A stretch of DNA of 64,000 nt from Saxidomus purpurata (GCA_022818135.1 JAFMSR010000003.1:14185325-14249324), one strand, 5' to 3'; positions 37,191 to 49,580 are shown, counted from the stretch's first letter. Numbers and translations: made by a program. The notes: a model not told the origin generated them from the letters alone.

Positions 37191-38263
37191 GGATTCTGCT
37201 TAGACAATATAGTGGACTGTATTGTAAACCTATACTAATTAGGTAATTAAAACACATCGCACGCGTCTATGCTACATAAACAAACATTTATTATAGCATA
37301 TCGGAATTGTTGTCATGTGTTTAATTTGTTATTGAAAGTGATCTATTATTTTGGTAGTAAATTATGCCAGTGGTGAATTTGATATGACGGTGGCGACCAT
37401 AACAATGTTTACATTCCAGGAATTTATTGAGCTCAGTCGTGCAAAACTCTACTGTTGTTACGTCTGAAATCAATGTGAAAAAGAGAAGAAAAGAAGTGAT
37501 AACGGGAAAACCACAAATATAACAAGAGATGTAATGTTACCCGGATTGTTGAACCGACTGGATTGACGCTGACCAAACATTAATGTTGGCGGCTTTTTGC
37601 ACAGTCTGGCTCAAATATGTTAACAAAAACAACGCCATGATGTAACAGATATTGCGAAACGCATATTAAACTTTCGCAGTGTACTCATCTGGCAGGTCGA
37701 TCTATGAAAATGATAAGGTCCTAACGAGCAACTGCTGTTATAACACGAATAATTTAAAACGAATTCAAATGAGAAAGAAATTACACTTTATTCAAATTCG
37801 AACGGATTTGAATTTATGCATCTGAACATAAATGTGTTCACAGTATGCAATTCCCGGATATCACTTGAAATCAAGATATACACTGATCATGAAATGTGAC
37901 AAGGCAAAAAATCAATTGTATGTTGATGCGAAGTCCCCTGTTGTCTCTTATTGAAATCAGACGTGCGAATGAAAATTACATTCTATTATCGACATGGAAA
38001 TTGGTTCTTTGGCCGTTAACTCTGCCACTGCAAACCATAGACACTTTCAGTATGGAAAGTGACCCCCGGTTGCAGTCTTCCCGAAAAGTCATACAGTAAT
38101 CGTACCAAAATTTGGTCGTTATATATCCAAGCATATTCCAAAATTTCAAAATTAACGCTGTTGTCACTTTCCATACCGAGGAATACTGTGTGTCTTTTTT
38201 CTCAATGTGAATTGTTCTTTGGCAATAAGTTTCCGAACATGTCCATAATATTATACTTTATAT
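37191..38263. other. Duplicated non-coding DNA (unit A)
   Basis: This stretch is collinear with about 49590-50840 in unit B with small indels. No gene is recognised. Confidence 0.5.
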
Positions 38264-38326
38264 CTATAAAGTTGCTTATTACTTATTCCTTATTCCTGAA
38301 TAAGGAATAAGTAACCAACTTTATAG
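38264..38326. repeat. Perfect 17-bp hairpin (TTACTTATTCCTTATTC), unit A
   Basis: TTACTTATTCCTTATTC and its exact reverse complement are separated by 2 nt (38279-38314). Outer CTATAAAGTTG and CAACTTTATAG extend the palindrome. Conserved with small changes at 50841-50902 in unit B. Confidence 0.8.
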
Positions 38327-38786
38327 TCAGTCATCAATTCTGCTATGGCACTGTCAAGGTCATGTGTTATAGAAAGGTCAACAAATGATATCATCTTACA
38401 TCATTCATCCCTATTAAAATGTGTTGAGCTGACTCAATTGAGCGATATAACACAACCATTGCCAGAACAACCGGATAAAAATATTATTTACGCTTCATCC
38501 CAACCGCATCGCGGTTTTCTACAATATGTAGATCTATATTTGTCGGATGCAACATGTTTTAATAAAAATGCAAGCCGTTCGAAAATGCATTCTCTTTCTC
38601 ACTTCTATACAGCAACAGCTGTAACATACATTTAATGAAAACATAAACTGTTTATTGAACCTACGGTCTAACCTAAGCATAACGTATTGTCATTGCATTA
38701 GGTATGGAGGGTGGAGTTAGATAATGAAACCAAATAAGCTTGTTATGGTTATTATCAAAATCACTGTCGGACACCCACTGTAGTTG

Positions 38787-39058
38787 ACTCCGCTTTACTC
38801 TCCTTTCATACTCCGCTACGCTCCATACATACACGGCTCCATACATAATCCGCTACGCTCCATACATACATGGCTCCATACATAATCCGCTACGCTCCAT
38901 ACATACATTGCTCCATACATACTCCGCTACGCTCCATACATACATGGCCCCATACATACATGGCTCCATATAAACTCCGCTACGCTCCATACATACATGG
39001 CTCCATACATACTCCGCTACGCTCCATACGTCATGTACATACTCCGCCATGCTACAGT
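38787..39058. repeat. 37-bp minisatellite CTCCATACATACTCCGCTAC (unit A, short allele)
   Basis: About seven units of 37 bp have the form CTCCATACATAC, TCCGCTACG, CTCCATACATACATGG. The same array in unit B (51361-52285) is over three times longer. The open frames that run through it on both strands are repeat artefacts. Confidence 0.9.
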
Positions 39059-39068
39059 TTTTATGGTT

Positions 39069-39732
39069 CAGTCACACCGGACTTACAGACGTGCAACTGA
39101 TAAAAAATGCAAAATCAGTCTTATCCGTTGATGTCCGTTTGGTAAATTTGTCCCCGCCGCTTCTCTTCGGTCTCGCAAACGAGCGCATGAAACGTACAAT
39201 GACCGGACGAATAACGGACATGTACCGGATGATAAACAGACTGTAACAGACAACACCGTATAATTAGCGGACATCACCTTAGGATGAACGTATGACGAAC
39301 TGATATTACCTTACAACTACCGGACATATACCGGTAATACCAGAAAACGCATATGTACCGTACGAGAAACGGACAAGACCGTATTTGCACGGGCCACGTG
39401 ACTGCCACGGGTACATACGGTGCATCTGTTTCAAGTCCGTTAGTAGTCCGGTGGCGACATCGGGTCACCGGACATCAACAGATAAAACCGGACCAGGACA
39501 CATAACGCACAAGTTCCGAATAAAACAGATGACTACCGTATAACTTTTATCCGTTTTATCTGTTGGAAAGTTTTGAACATGCTCAAAACTTGCCAACGGA
39601 TATAACAGACACAAAGGAATATCACCGGACAAGGACCGCAAAGACCGTATAAGAAACAGACGAGAAACGTATGGACGCCAACAGATTGAAGAAAAAAGTA
39701 TCTGTTGCACGTCTGTTAGTCCGGTGTGACTG
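39069..39732. mobile_element. 664-bp element with about 34-bp inverted repeats (CAGTCACACCGGACT), unit A only
   Basis: The left end CAGTCACACCGGACTTACAG, ACGTGCAACTGATA is matched by the right end, whose reverse complement reads CAGTCACACCGGACTAACAG, ACGTGCAACAGATA. The interior is rich in ACCGGACA/CGGACAT/TATCCGTT words and has no transposase. Unit B has no counterpart between its 37-bp array and the following conserved CCACAACCTCAC. The flanks (TTTTATGGTT on the left, TTTTAGGTTT on the right) hint at an 8-10 bp target duplication, unproven. Confidence 0.85.
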
Positions 39733-39754
39733 ACATTTTAGGTTTGACGCGGTA

Positions 39755-39835
39755 AGGGATTGGACCCACAACCTCACACACAGGAAGCAACCGTCCTGTA
39801 ACTATGCTCTATCATAAGCCTCGACTTGAAAAAAG
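39755..39835 (-). tRNA. tRNA-like remnant (minus strand)
   Basis: Read on the minus strand, a B-box-like GTGGGTCCAATCCC follows TGATAGAGCATAGTTACAGG. The duplicate is at about 52288-52350. Acceptor pairing is not found. A decayed tRNA-derived sequence or SINE head is the most I can support. Confidence 0.35.
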
Positions 39836-40059
39836 GAACTTCCTGTTAACACAGCATTATGGCTATACTTTAAGTGACAGTAAATCCAGGGTTTTCTTGC
39901 TATTGTTTCCGTCCAGTTTTATTTAATTGGGTGTATACAAAAATGTACAGATTTTTAAGTTAAAGCGGAACTAGAAGTCATTTTAGTTTTAATTTTCTTG
40001 CAGCCATGTAAATTGCCCCCGATGACTGGTTTCTACAGTTCTGACCTGTATTCACGCCG

Positions 40060-40130
40060 TTAAAGGGACTGCATTGACGGGATTCGAACCCGCGCCCTTC
40101 GGGTCAGAGGTCTGATGCCATAGAATTGGA
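40060..40130 (-). tRNA. tRNA-like 3' half (minus strand), unit A
   Basis: On the minus strand the T-arm CGGGTTCGAATCCCG is perfect (B box at about 40080-40090), but no 5' half with a matching acceptor stem is visible. It is duplicated at about 52585-52650. Probably a SINE head or pseudo-tRNA. Confidence 0.4.
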
Positions 40131-40696
40131 ATGGCATTGCACTTTAGCATATTGTAGGTAGGTGTGCTAATAATAATATTATGTAAGATGATCTAGAGTG
40201 ATTATAGCGTAACTAAAATTTGCCCAACAGAGGCTATTAAAGCGCGATGGCGTGTAAACAATTGTCGCCTGCTGCCCTATGATTTCTCGTTCGCATTTTC
40301 GCCCCGCCCCGCCGCCCTGAAAGGCGACATGGCTGAAATCAGCAACTATAAAGACTACTCAAAATTTACATCGCCTTGTTCCGAGATTGGCGGACATTTA
40401 TTTGGTCTGTAAATTTGGTTTTATTAGACCGATTTTCAATATTAAATGTCTACAGAAACCAATAGTATTTCTGCAAGCTGAAATCGACTCGGAATGCAGT
40501 GTTTCATATGCACGTCATTCTATTGCCAAGTTAAATTACAACAAAGGCAAAATTGGATTTTAAATGAGTCAACATCAATTATTATTATAATAAACAATAA
40601 ATGTATCTTTAACTACCACGGGAAGAATATTCTATACCATGATTGATTAATTAGTTTTATAATTAGTAATATGGAGATGAGAATACAAATGTATAG

Positions 40697-41008
40697 GTGG
40701 CGCTTTGGTCGAGTGGTTCACGCTCTGGACTACCAATCCGGTACGAATCCCAGCCAGGGCAATGGAAATATCATAAATGCTTTTCAATGTTTTCAACTAA
40801 TCTGGAGATGAACTGGTTAGAAAACCAGAGGTAGTGTCATGTATACCGGTGCTATATACCGTGCACGTAAAAGAACCAACGGGTCTATTCATTAAAGAGC
40901 TAGGGTCTGGTACCCGGCTTCCCTATATGAATCTGTCTTGGCAAGTTCACCCAGGGAGATAACCCAGAGTAGGCCGGGACTATAAACAATCAAAGAAAAA
41001 AAAACAAT
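40697..41008 (+). mobile_element. tRNA-derived SINE, GTCGAGTGGTTCACGCTCTG family (unit A, with head)
   Basis: The tRNA-like head (TTGGTCGAGTGGTTCACGCT, CTGGACTACC; degenerate B box GTACGAATCCC near 40741) is followed by a body with GTGCACGTAAAAGAACCAAC and AAGTTCACCCAGGGAGATAA and an A-rich tail ending near 41008. Same family as 13968-14140. Confidence 0.8.
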
Positions 41009-41099
41009 AACATAAAAATGTCCGATTTCGGGTAAACCCCTACACTCATACACTCACTGCAAACCTAATAGTTCTCAGGAGTTAATACCCTCTGAAAAA

Positions 41100-41230
41100 T
41101 ACACACTGAATATTGTTGCTTGCTAGGTAATGTATATAAAGAGTACTATTCACTGAGTAACGTATATTGGACAGTGTTCGATGAGTAATCTTAAGTGAGT
41201 AGTACTCATTGAGTAATGAAAACTGAATAT
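41100..41230. repeat. TACTCACTGAGTAA repeat cluster, unit A
   Basis: Words such as ATTCACTGAGTAACGTATAT, TGGACAGTGTTCGATGAGTA and AAGTGAGTAGTACTCATTGA occur once each here. Unit B has a perfect extra copy of the 56-bp segment. Confidence 0.65.
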
Positions 41231-41284
41231 GGACTTTCAGTCTTGGAAATACATGTATACAATTATGGACCTGTTAGGCATTTG

Positions 41285-41346
41285 ATATGATGTGATATTG
41301 ACGCCTCGGTCAATATTTCATCCTTATGGTGAATATCACATCATAT
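41285..41346. repeat. 62-bp inverted repeat insertion (15-bp arms), unit A only
   Basis: ATATGATGTGATATT (41285-41299) is exactly reverse-complemented at 41332-41346. In unit B the flanking sequence GGCAT...AATG-CCTCACAAG is joined without this segment (about 53810-53830). Confidence 0.75.
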
Positions 41347-42018
41347 TCAATGTCTCACAAGTCTATAAATGTTTTATTATATTTTGACTGTAAACAACAA
41401 AACAATATCCCTAACATTTCTTTATGTTTTATTCATCGGTCTTTAATAGACATTTTAATATACATGTAATAATCTTTGGAACCATCACTTAATTTCAGCT
41501 GAAAATGAGTTACTGATAAATACAGTTGAAACTATCTAAAGTCATTGAAAGACAAATATGTGTGACCGTGGCAATACATGTACAAAATGTATATCACAAA
41601 TTGACCGAGGCAATACATGTATATCACAAACTGACCGTGGCAATACATGTACATTGTATATCACAAATTGCACGAATTGCACGAACCAAATAACTACACC
41701 ACGGCATTCTAAACTGGGGGCGGGGATGGGGAGATAATTATCAAATATGATGATATATATTGGTACAATCATAGGTGTCTAGACCAATTAAAAGTATCTA
41801 TTTATAGAAAATATAATAATGTAATTTCTTTGAACATTTTATCGACTGTACCTCGTTTTGTATATGCCTAACATTCATAACAATCGGCATAATTTGGGAA
41901 AATGACGTTTCTGGATTTCGGAAATGTGGTTTTTTTTTTAGAATACACATGTATTAGATCTATTAATAATTTTACATAAAACACAAAACAGAGTGAGCCG
42001 ACTGACATGGTGGAAAAA

Positions 42019-42092
42019 CCAAAGGGGTCTGTTACAATGTCTACCCGTCTGTGAACTTTGCATGTATATAATAATGTCACAGACCCCTTTGG
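42019..42092. repeat. 14-bp inverted repeat in a block absent from unit B
   Basis: CCAAAGGGGTCTGT (42019-42032) and ACAGACCCCTTTGG (42079-42092) form a stem. They lie in a stretch of roughly 0.9 kb (about 41780-42660) that has no counterpart in unit B near 54183-54230. The frames 41868-42149 and 41938-42180 there look like chance. Confidence 0.65.
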
Positions 42093-43372
42093 GGAAAACA
42101 GAGTGAAAAGTCCGAACAGCCAAACATGAATACTTCCCGTCAATTTCAAGAACTGTTTTTCTTTTCGTTCTATGATTCAAAATAGACCTGCAGATTTCAG
42201 TTATTTTATGTGGCTAGAAATAGGCATGTTAAATGTCCAATCAAATGAAAACAATGGTTTTTTACATGTACTCATATGAATTTTCGTCCTACCCCCAAAG
42301 ATAACTATATACATGTATCCGTGTTCCAGTCATTTCCTCGAAACTACATGCATATCCAAACGGGGGTAAATCGGGGCAGTTATAACATTGGATAGACAAT
42401 GCCACTTAAAATACTGCTTTAAACAGTATTCAGATGTTTATAAAATGTGAATGAAAAAACTCAGATATTTTGCGATGACCAGGTCTACATAAACTTCAAC
42501 ATTCGCCCCAGTGGTACAACCCCCCCTCCTCCCCGCTTCCCCTCCCCAAATGACTGATACTGATCAAACGCCAAATACTTGTAGCGTGCAAACAGGGTTA
42601 GGTGTTTTTGGGGCAATTGATTTATATCTCTTAATCGTGATGTCGGCATGTTTATAAAATATATAGAAAGCCACTATGCCTGAAATTGCAACCAAGAAAA
42701 TACAGCATATTATTGTACACATACATGTGAATTAGCTCTAGAAAACTTAACACATCTCCAATGTACATGTTCGAAGATTTCGTCGTGAATTTCGTGATTT
42801 TTCTTAAATTGGCTACAGTTGCACAAAGCTAAAACGGAAAAGATTTTCCAGCAGGTATTTCTTTCGACGTGACTTTAAAGAAAACGGTACATGTATATTA
42901 TAGTTGTTAACTCACTTGTTAATGCTTTGTACATGTATAGTTTTAAGTGCATGGGAAAAAGCTGAAAAAAAGTAGTTAAATACAATATATATTCCATATG
43001 GTTACTAGATGACGAGTGTTTTCAAAACACTTCGTTGTCACTGCTGCTCCGTGTCACAGGGTCATGCCATTGCAAATTCAACAAACATTTTACATACCAA
43101 ACAAATGTATGATGGCATATTTCTGTCATTGGACCTAGCTATCACATAGTAATGAACTTGACAAACAAACATAGAAAAACAAAGTGCGCATGGTAGATAT
43201 TAGAAATGTTGAAATCAAATAGAAAGAATAATGCTGAAAAAGGAAGACTTCAAAAACATCACATATACGGTAATGTCCGGTATACAAGTGCCGTATTTAT
43301 CAAGTAGGTCGATACGTAATGCATTACCTTCATTTTTAATTTGCATAAAATACACGTTTTTTTCGAGTAAAC

Positions 43373-43483
43373 TTTTTGGCGGGAAAAAAAGAGGATAAAA
43401 AGGACGAACGCGGTCGTTATTTTACAGTCAGTCGCCCAGTAAGAAGCGGACAGGACATATTCAGAACTAGAAAACAAATCAAG
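43373..43483 (+). promoter_or_regulatory. Core promoter and 5' UTR exon of ZP gene A
   Basis: TTTTTGGCGGGAAAAAAA (43373-43390) is a near-perfect E2F-type site directly upstream of a TATA-like GGATAAAAAGG (43392-43402). About 30 nt further, ACAGTCAGT at about 43424 fits an initiator. The non-coding exon 1 then ends at 43483 (AAATCAAG) before the donor GTAAGT. The layout is preserved in unit B. Start site and factor binding are inferred. Confidence 0.6.
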
Positions 43484-43930
43484 GTAAGTTTTTTTTATCC
43501 TTTCATAATTATATGTTGTACATACTGAAAAGAAAGTCTAGTCAGTGACGTCGGCTTGTGATAAAAAGTGGAACCTATATTTTCAATTTTCAAGCATTTT
43601 AACCATGCCATGTCCGACTCGTTTTTGAGATTTATTTTTATTGCATGATGATTTTGACAGTCACTCAAAAGAAATCTGAAGTTTCCATTTCTATCTTGTA
43701 TCATTGAAATTAAAAAGCATCGAGTTTAATCAAAACTAAAGCTTTATTTTTAAAGAACACAAGCTCACAAAAAAAACTATATACCTAGTCCAGAAGACTA
43801 ACAGATATATATCTTAAAAATGGTTTTTATAAGTCGAGATTTCCTAGTTATTCAACAAAGATAACATGTCTACGACTTCCACCTATATAGACTGCTTCAT
43901 GTCTTTCTATTTATTTCAGATTTTACAACC

Positions 43931-46900
43931 ATGTATAGCTTGATTCTTGCCCTATTCTGCTCGGCAGTATTCCAGATCTGCACCGTCAAGGCTGGTGGTT
44001 ACACCTACAGTGAGTATCTTATTCATGTTTCATAACTATTTCAGTAAAATATATTCTAAATACCTGAACTGTATTACACTTTGTATTACTGACTAACTGT
44101 ATTTAAATCGTATTTCACTAACAATTTCCTTAAAGCTTGCATAGGCATAAATAGCTGCTTAAATTCCTGAGTTTGTGCTTTTCGTCACTACGATTGTTGT
44201 CGATTATAATTTAAATCACTATTGTCAGAATTACCCAATCCCGACACTCAAATTAACGATTGTTCTCAAATATACAATAGTAATAACTATATGCTTATAT
44301 TGATGTGTTTCAGCTTGTTCTCCGAACAACACAATATCCATTTCTGGTTTACCAGTGGGTCTTACATCGATGAACTACTTTGCGATTCAATCGGACGGAA
44401 CAAACTGCACAGTAACCGGTAACCAGGGTGCGGGAACGGCGGAAATTGACGGTTGTAACAAAGTGAGTATTCACACCATGTCTGCACATTGCATTTTACC
44501 GCAACAAAAGCGCGTGATATCTACAAACTAAATGTACTTCTTCTATAGTTACGTTTTTTAATCTTCCCAATAATTACAGACAGACACTTTTTTATGCATT
44601 TATCCACATGCTTTTGACAGTAGAATTAATGCAATGAAACTTGGTTACTACCTTATTGATTTAACAGTTACAACAAACGTGCATGTAGAAAATGATTATA
44701 TTTCTTTATTTTGTAATTTATGAAGGATATATATACATATATACATTGTTTATTTTTGATATGCAGGATCTCCCGATCTACTTCACATTTAGTACATACT
44801 CTGGCATGTTAAATAAGCAAATTCAAGGTGGGAAAGATGTCGAGATTCTGAACATCACGTGCTTCGAGATCAGTTCTTCTGGTGTAGTAGATAGCATCTC
44901 GAACAACTTGACTGCTATGTGAGTACAGCTTTATTTCATGCTAAATCTGATTTACGCATGCAGTTTAGCTTGTCACACATATATAGACACACGGTTAATA
45001 TTTAACATGAGAATTCTGCATCTCTCACTAAATTTTTATTTAACATCTTGGAAACTTTTAACATGATATGAAAGTTCTAATCTCTCTCTTCTTTTGCATT
45101 TAAATACAAATGCTCTCCAGTATAGGAAGAAATAAAAGAATATACACAAGTTTCATAAAGCAATCGAGTGTTACCTATATAAAGAATACTATGCTTCATT
45201 CTTTGCAGCATTGCCTTTGAAGAAGAAACGGAATTGAATGTTACATATGACATCACATCCAGTTTGAATGTATCAAGCGCTAATGTTGGGGAACCCGTCG
45301 AATGGACAATCGTTTTCCCACGTAAATAACTGTTACTGACGATTTTACATGTTTTGTTTCACATTTAATATTACAAATATTACAGATGCAAGAACTTTAA
45401 ATGCAAATATCTTGTGCAAACTACTCTTTTTTTCAGAGTTTCTGCAAAATTTAAGTCTTTGTGAATCTACTTGTTAAGAGTTATGAACGTTTTAACAAAT
45501 TTCCTTGTCTTTTACCTTGTGTTGAAATCATTACCCACCATGAGATATTAGTAATGTGTCAATTCATTGAATAGTTTCTTACAATTTGTACAAGCGTAAG
45601 CTAAAAATTGATAATTCTGCGACAAATACATGTAACATGTTATTCAAAGATAATTTCATCGTTACATTTCAGTGAACTACACACTGCAAATAACATCATG
45701 CACAGCATACCCAGGAACAGCAACCTCTTCCTCAAATTCTCTTGCACTGATCTCAATGTGGTATGTTACATTAGTTATTATGTCACATATGTAGACACAA
45801 GGTGATGATAGAATATTACTCAACGTGGGCTAATCTTGCACACAAAGCAATGTCGTTCTAACTTTGAATAGTTTCAACCCTTTGACGGAAGTTGATTTCA
45901 ATAAAATGTCTGCGTAATCTAAAATTTATTCAAAACGTATTTATATCTCTGACCAAAGGCTGTGTCTTGTAAATAATATACATATACTATGTTGAAAAAA
46001 GTGTATTTAGCTTTTCATTGATTTTATATATTTTACTAGAAATATGATTGGTATCAAACTTTAGAGCAATCTATGCTCAATTTCATGCGCATTAAAAGCA
46101 CAGTTGACCATAGTGTATAAATGTAGTGTTCGTAATTCGAGAGACTAAATAAGTATCGTACACTGTCATATTATTCTTTGATAAGATATTGTCGACTGAT
46201 GCGTATTCTTATATTGAAGGTGTTCTGATGAATCTGAGGTTATTTCGGATTTCACTACCAATTCCGCCAATACTGAAGCCTCTGCAACAATCCAAGCGTT
46301 CAAATTCTACAACAACGATAATGTTTACCTGGAATGTGATCTTTTAGTATGTCCCAACGACGATGGCACATGTACTGTAAGTAAAATCTTTCACATGAAC
46401 TTGCATAATATAATATTGATCTATATAATAAACTTCAACCTTAAACGTCGATCCAACGATTATCTGTTTCCGTTAAATTTCTATTTTTCCACGTTGGACA
46501 TAACATGTTATCCGGGTTTCATTCACTTATGCTATTGACTATGTAGTTGAAACGAGCTGTTTGAGTAAGCCATGTTCGTCTACCTAGCCATTCACTTATT
46601 TTTTACGAGTACCCCCTCCCCCTTAATTGGTAAACATAAAGATGTTATAAAAGCAGGTACACTAATTATCAACTAATATACAAACGTTGCAGACTAGCTG
46701 TGGCGGAAAGAGGAAAAGAAGAAGTTCTCAACCTAGAGATGACAAAGGTGCCTACATGACCAGCGTCGCCAGAGTTTTACATATCGATGTACCGGATACA
46801 AGCGATGCTACACAATGTGAGTAATCATTTTCAAATCCATTATTCGTCGGAAAATTTAGGCATATCTGATATCTAAAAGTATTAGAAACTTGTCCCTTCG

Positions 46901-47396
46901 GTTTGCTTTTGAAACCATACGTACTCCGTTACCAGTGTTTTAAAATGCACGAGAACGGTTGCAAATATTTTATTAGCTTTTAGATGTGACCGGATCTTAT
47001 ATGTCTAGCGGATTTTGTTTTCCATTTAACTCTATATATGATAGCATTTGAACATTTGAGCATCAAGGGTTTGTATAGGGTTTCACGTGTGATGTCGAGT
47101 TCAACGACCCCGACTTTGCCAACATGTATCGAATTAAGTTTGATAAATGTTTTACCTCTGAGCCAGGGTCTTAGGTTCAAGACCATCTTCACTAATTCAA
47201 AACGCCACTACATGGGATATCGATAGCGAAGTAAAGATGCATTTCTAGTTTCGTTTTGTCAATAGCACGTGTAGATTTTATTTCACTGCATATTTTGCCA
47301 GTTTGTTTTCAACTATTTTTTGACATTCAATTTTCAGTGTATGGAATAGGCCTGCTGCTGACGTCCTTCCTGGCAACTCTGATGTGTCTTGTGTAA
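43931..47396 (+). CDS. ZP-domain protein A (306 aa, eight coding exons)
   Basis: Coding exons: 43931-44009, 44314-44462, 44767-44918, 45209-45321, 45673-45760, 46220-46376, 46693-46816, 47338-47396. All junctions are GT/AG, phases are consistent, and the total is 921 nt with the stop. Exon 2 begins at an acceptor at 43919 and a non-coding exon 1 ends at 43483. The protein has a signal peptide (residues 1-21, MYSLILALFCSAVFQICTVK then A), a ZP-N half with four cysteines (28, 58, 74, 108), and a ZP-C half with six (174, 195, 233, 238, 245, 249), which fits the ten-cysteine ZP module. A furin-like KRKRR follows (252-256), then the segment AYMTSVARVLHIDVPD, which fits the external hydrophobic patch, and a hydrophobic tail LYGIGLLLTSFLATLMCLV (288-306) as membrane or GPI anchor signal. 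Seven N-glycosylation sequons are visible (e.g. NNT, NCT, NIT, NYT). ZP proteins are secreted or membrane-released and polymerise into extracellular matrices. In molluscs such as abalone they build the egg vitelline envelope, but others line epithelia. Which of these applies here cannot be read from the sequence. The protein is little more than a bare ZP module, with no extra N-terminal domain. Confidence 0.9.
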
Positions 47397-48119
47397 AATT
47401 GGATTCGATTTTCAATGTACATTGTTAAGACATAGTAAATTATTTGAAATTACTGTTTTATTTCGGTTTTGAATGTTTACAAATGTTTGTTATCTACCCC
47501 AACTACTTTGAAACGCAAAATACTGAGTTTAGTGACAAGCAATTCATTTTGTCTTTACGGCCAGTGCAGACCAGGATCAACTTGAAAATCCAAATCTGGC
47601 GAAGGAATTCACTATTGGATATTCTGTCAGTAAATGATTCATTCATACGACCATCGGAACATTACCCGAGTTACTCGAGCGTTCATGTGCAAGTTGGCAT
47701 TACTTGTCTTTGAACTTGACCCCCTACCTACTCATTTTACAAACATCAAAATTCTTGAACTTTAAAACAAATCCACAAATCGGCTGATCGCTCTGTAACA
47801 AATTTGCTAAAGCAGATTGATTCCAATCCACCAAAAACAGTCTTGTGTAATTGTAATATAAAATTATACAAAATGTATTTGATAAATTCGGTATCGCGAT
47901 AATCTTGTCGACATTCCTAAAACGAAATTTACTACTTGAATAGGCACTCCAGTAGGTTTTACACTTATCATGCCCCACTAAGGAAATTCGAATGCCAGAT
48001 AGAAATCGACTCGTCCGTCAATCCCACTTTTTTGTCCGGAGCATAAGTACTGAAACGAATTACTTGAAACTTATACCATGATAAAGCACACAGGGAAAGT
48101 GCAGTGCCATAGAACCATA
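47397..48119. other. 3' flank of ZP gene A, conserved in unit B
   Basis: This flank is collinear with 59189-59906. The frame at 47444-47713 is similar in B (59181-59507) but lies after the stop and has no domain. Part of it is probably 3' UTR. The end of the unit is at about 48119. Confidence 0.5.
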
Positions 48120-48969
48120 CGATAATGGATCGATGTGGGTTAACTAAATACTAATGGTTTTATTTCAAATGTGTATACATATACATCTTTCATAGTAGAC
48201 AAATATGCGCAGCTAATAAGAACAAATCGACATCGTACAAGTCTTTAAACCCAAAATAGTCGTAGTTCCTCCACATATTCAAAGAAAACACGTGTTAAAT
48301 AGCCTTGCCTACATATGAAAAAATGTGCATTTGACATAACATTAAATTCATCATTGTTATACAGTAAACACAATATATATAACGAATTCCTTGGGACCAT
48401 TTAAATATGTTCCGTATATCCGGATTTTTTTATATCCATAAAACATTTTCATATTAAAAAAAAAGGAATAAAATTAGGACCTGAATGTGTGAACGGAGTT
48501 TAATTTGTTGCTATTAGATCTACGGAAAATATGATTTTTCGATCTGAACCTCGAGCTCATTACAGAAACTATTCATACGGAGTATGCGGGTAAACCTTGG
48601 CTTAAGGGTCACGTTACACTTTGGACATTGCTCTAAGCTGTTATCAATGAACAATTTCAATTAACAATGCTCACTGAGTTATATTCGCTGAATTGTTCAA
48701 ATGAGAAAACTGAAGTTAGTACATGTACTGTTATGAGGGTAAATCTAAGTGAGCGTTTTTCACTGAAAATCCACTTGGAGACGGTAATAACGAACTTCTC
48801 CCTGAAAAGGTTAGTAACTTTATCACGAAGTTACGTTCTCTTAAGACCAAATTGTGAGTAATGTTCAGTAAATACAAGTGAGTGTGATAACCAAAACTGA
48901 TCACTAAAAATTGCTCAGTAAGTAATGGTCAGTGATTACTGGTGACTGAATAGAATGCAATAAACCCGT

Positions 48970-49580
48970 CTTGCTCAAAGTATGGTAACACGATATGACG
49001 ATGCAATAGCATGACAACAAGACAGGATGATGCGACAGCACAATAATACGACAGGACGATACGACAGCACGATAACCCGACAGGACTATGCAACATCACG
49101 ATAAATCGACAGGACGATGCGACAGCACAATACGACGATGCGACAGCACGACAGCATGGTAATACAAAGCAACAACGCGATAACACGATAGGACGATTCA
49201 ACAGCACCACACGATAAGGAAGCACGATAACGCGACATAACGATGCGACAGCATGATAGGACGATGCGACTGCACGAAGGCATGATAACACGGTGCAACA
49301 ACACGATAACACAACAGACGATGCGACAGCACGATGACAAGACATGATGCTACGACGCATTAAAACGATGCGACAGCACGATAACACGACAGGACGATGC
49401 GATGACACGACAACTCGATAGGATGATGTGAAATGATGACAGCACGATAGAACCATGTTAAATAACTACAACACGATAGGATGATAGGAAGACACGACAT
49501 GATGATACAAAAGGACGAAAACAAAACAGAATAATGCGAAAGTACGACATAAGAAAGTACAACATGATATGACGATGTAA
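48970..49580. repeat. 29/21-bp minisatellite of CGACAGCACGATAA (unit B)
   Basis: This is the homologue of 36540-37190, with the same 29- and 21-bp units but a different order and several internal deletions. The reverse-strand frames here are shorter and shifted, which argues against a protein. Confidence 0.85.

Larger units (their letters stand above)
34522..48119. repeat. Segmental duplication, unit A (about 13.6 kb)
   Basis: The block starts at CGATAATGGATCGATGTGGG (34522) and ends just before the same words recur at about 48120. Its content is collinear with unit B throughout: MITE ends, 29/21-bp minisatellite, hairpin, 37-bp minisatellite, tRNA-like remnants, SINE, then the nine-exon ZP gene and a conserved 3' flank. 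Sequence left of 34522 has no match in the flank of B, which defines the boundary. A differs from B by several insertions, listed separately. Confidence 0.85.

Noticed and set aside
36458..37207. 249-residue reverse-strand open frame rich in Cys, Ser, Arg and Val
   Set aside because: It is produced by the 29/21-bp minisatellite. The paralogous array in unit B is broken into shifted frames, and no start, signal or domain is credible.
38345..38635. 96-residue frame present in unit A
   Set aside because: The duplicate near 50930 has indels that break the frame, with no bias towards silent changes. Treated as non-coding.
47444..47713. Conserved frame after ZP gene A (also 59181-59507)
   Set aside because: It lies downstream of the ZP stop, in the duplicated 3' flank. 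Conservation is explained by the duplication, and no domain or start context is convincing.
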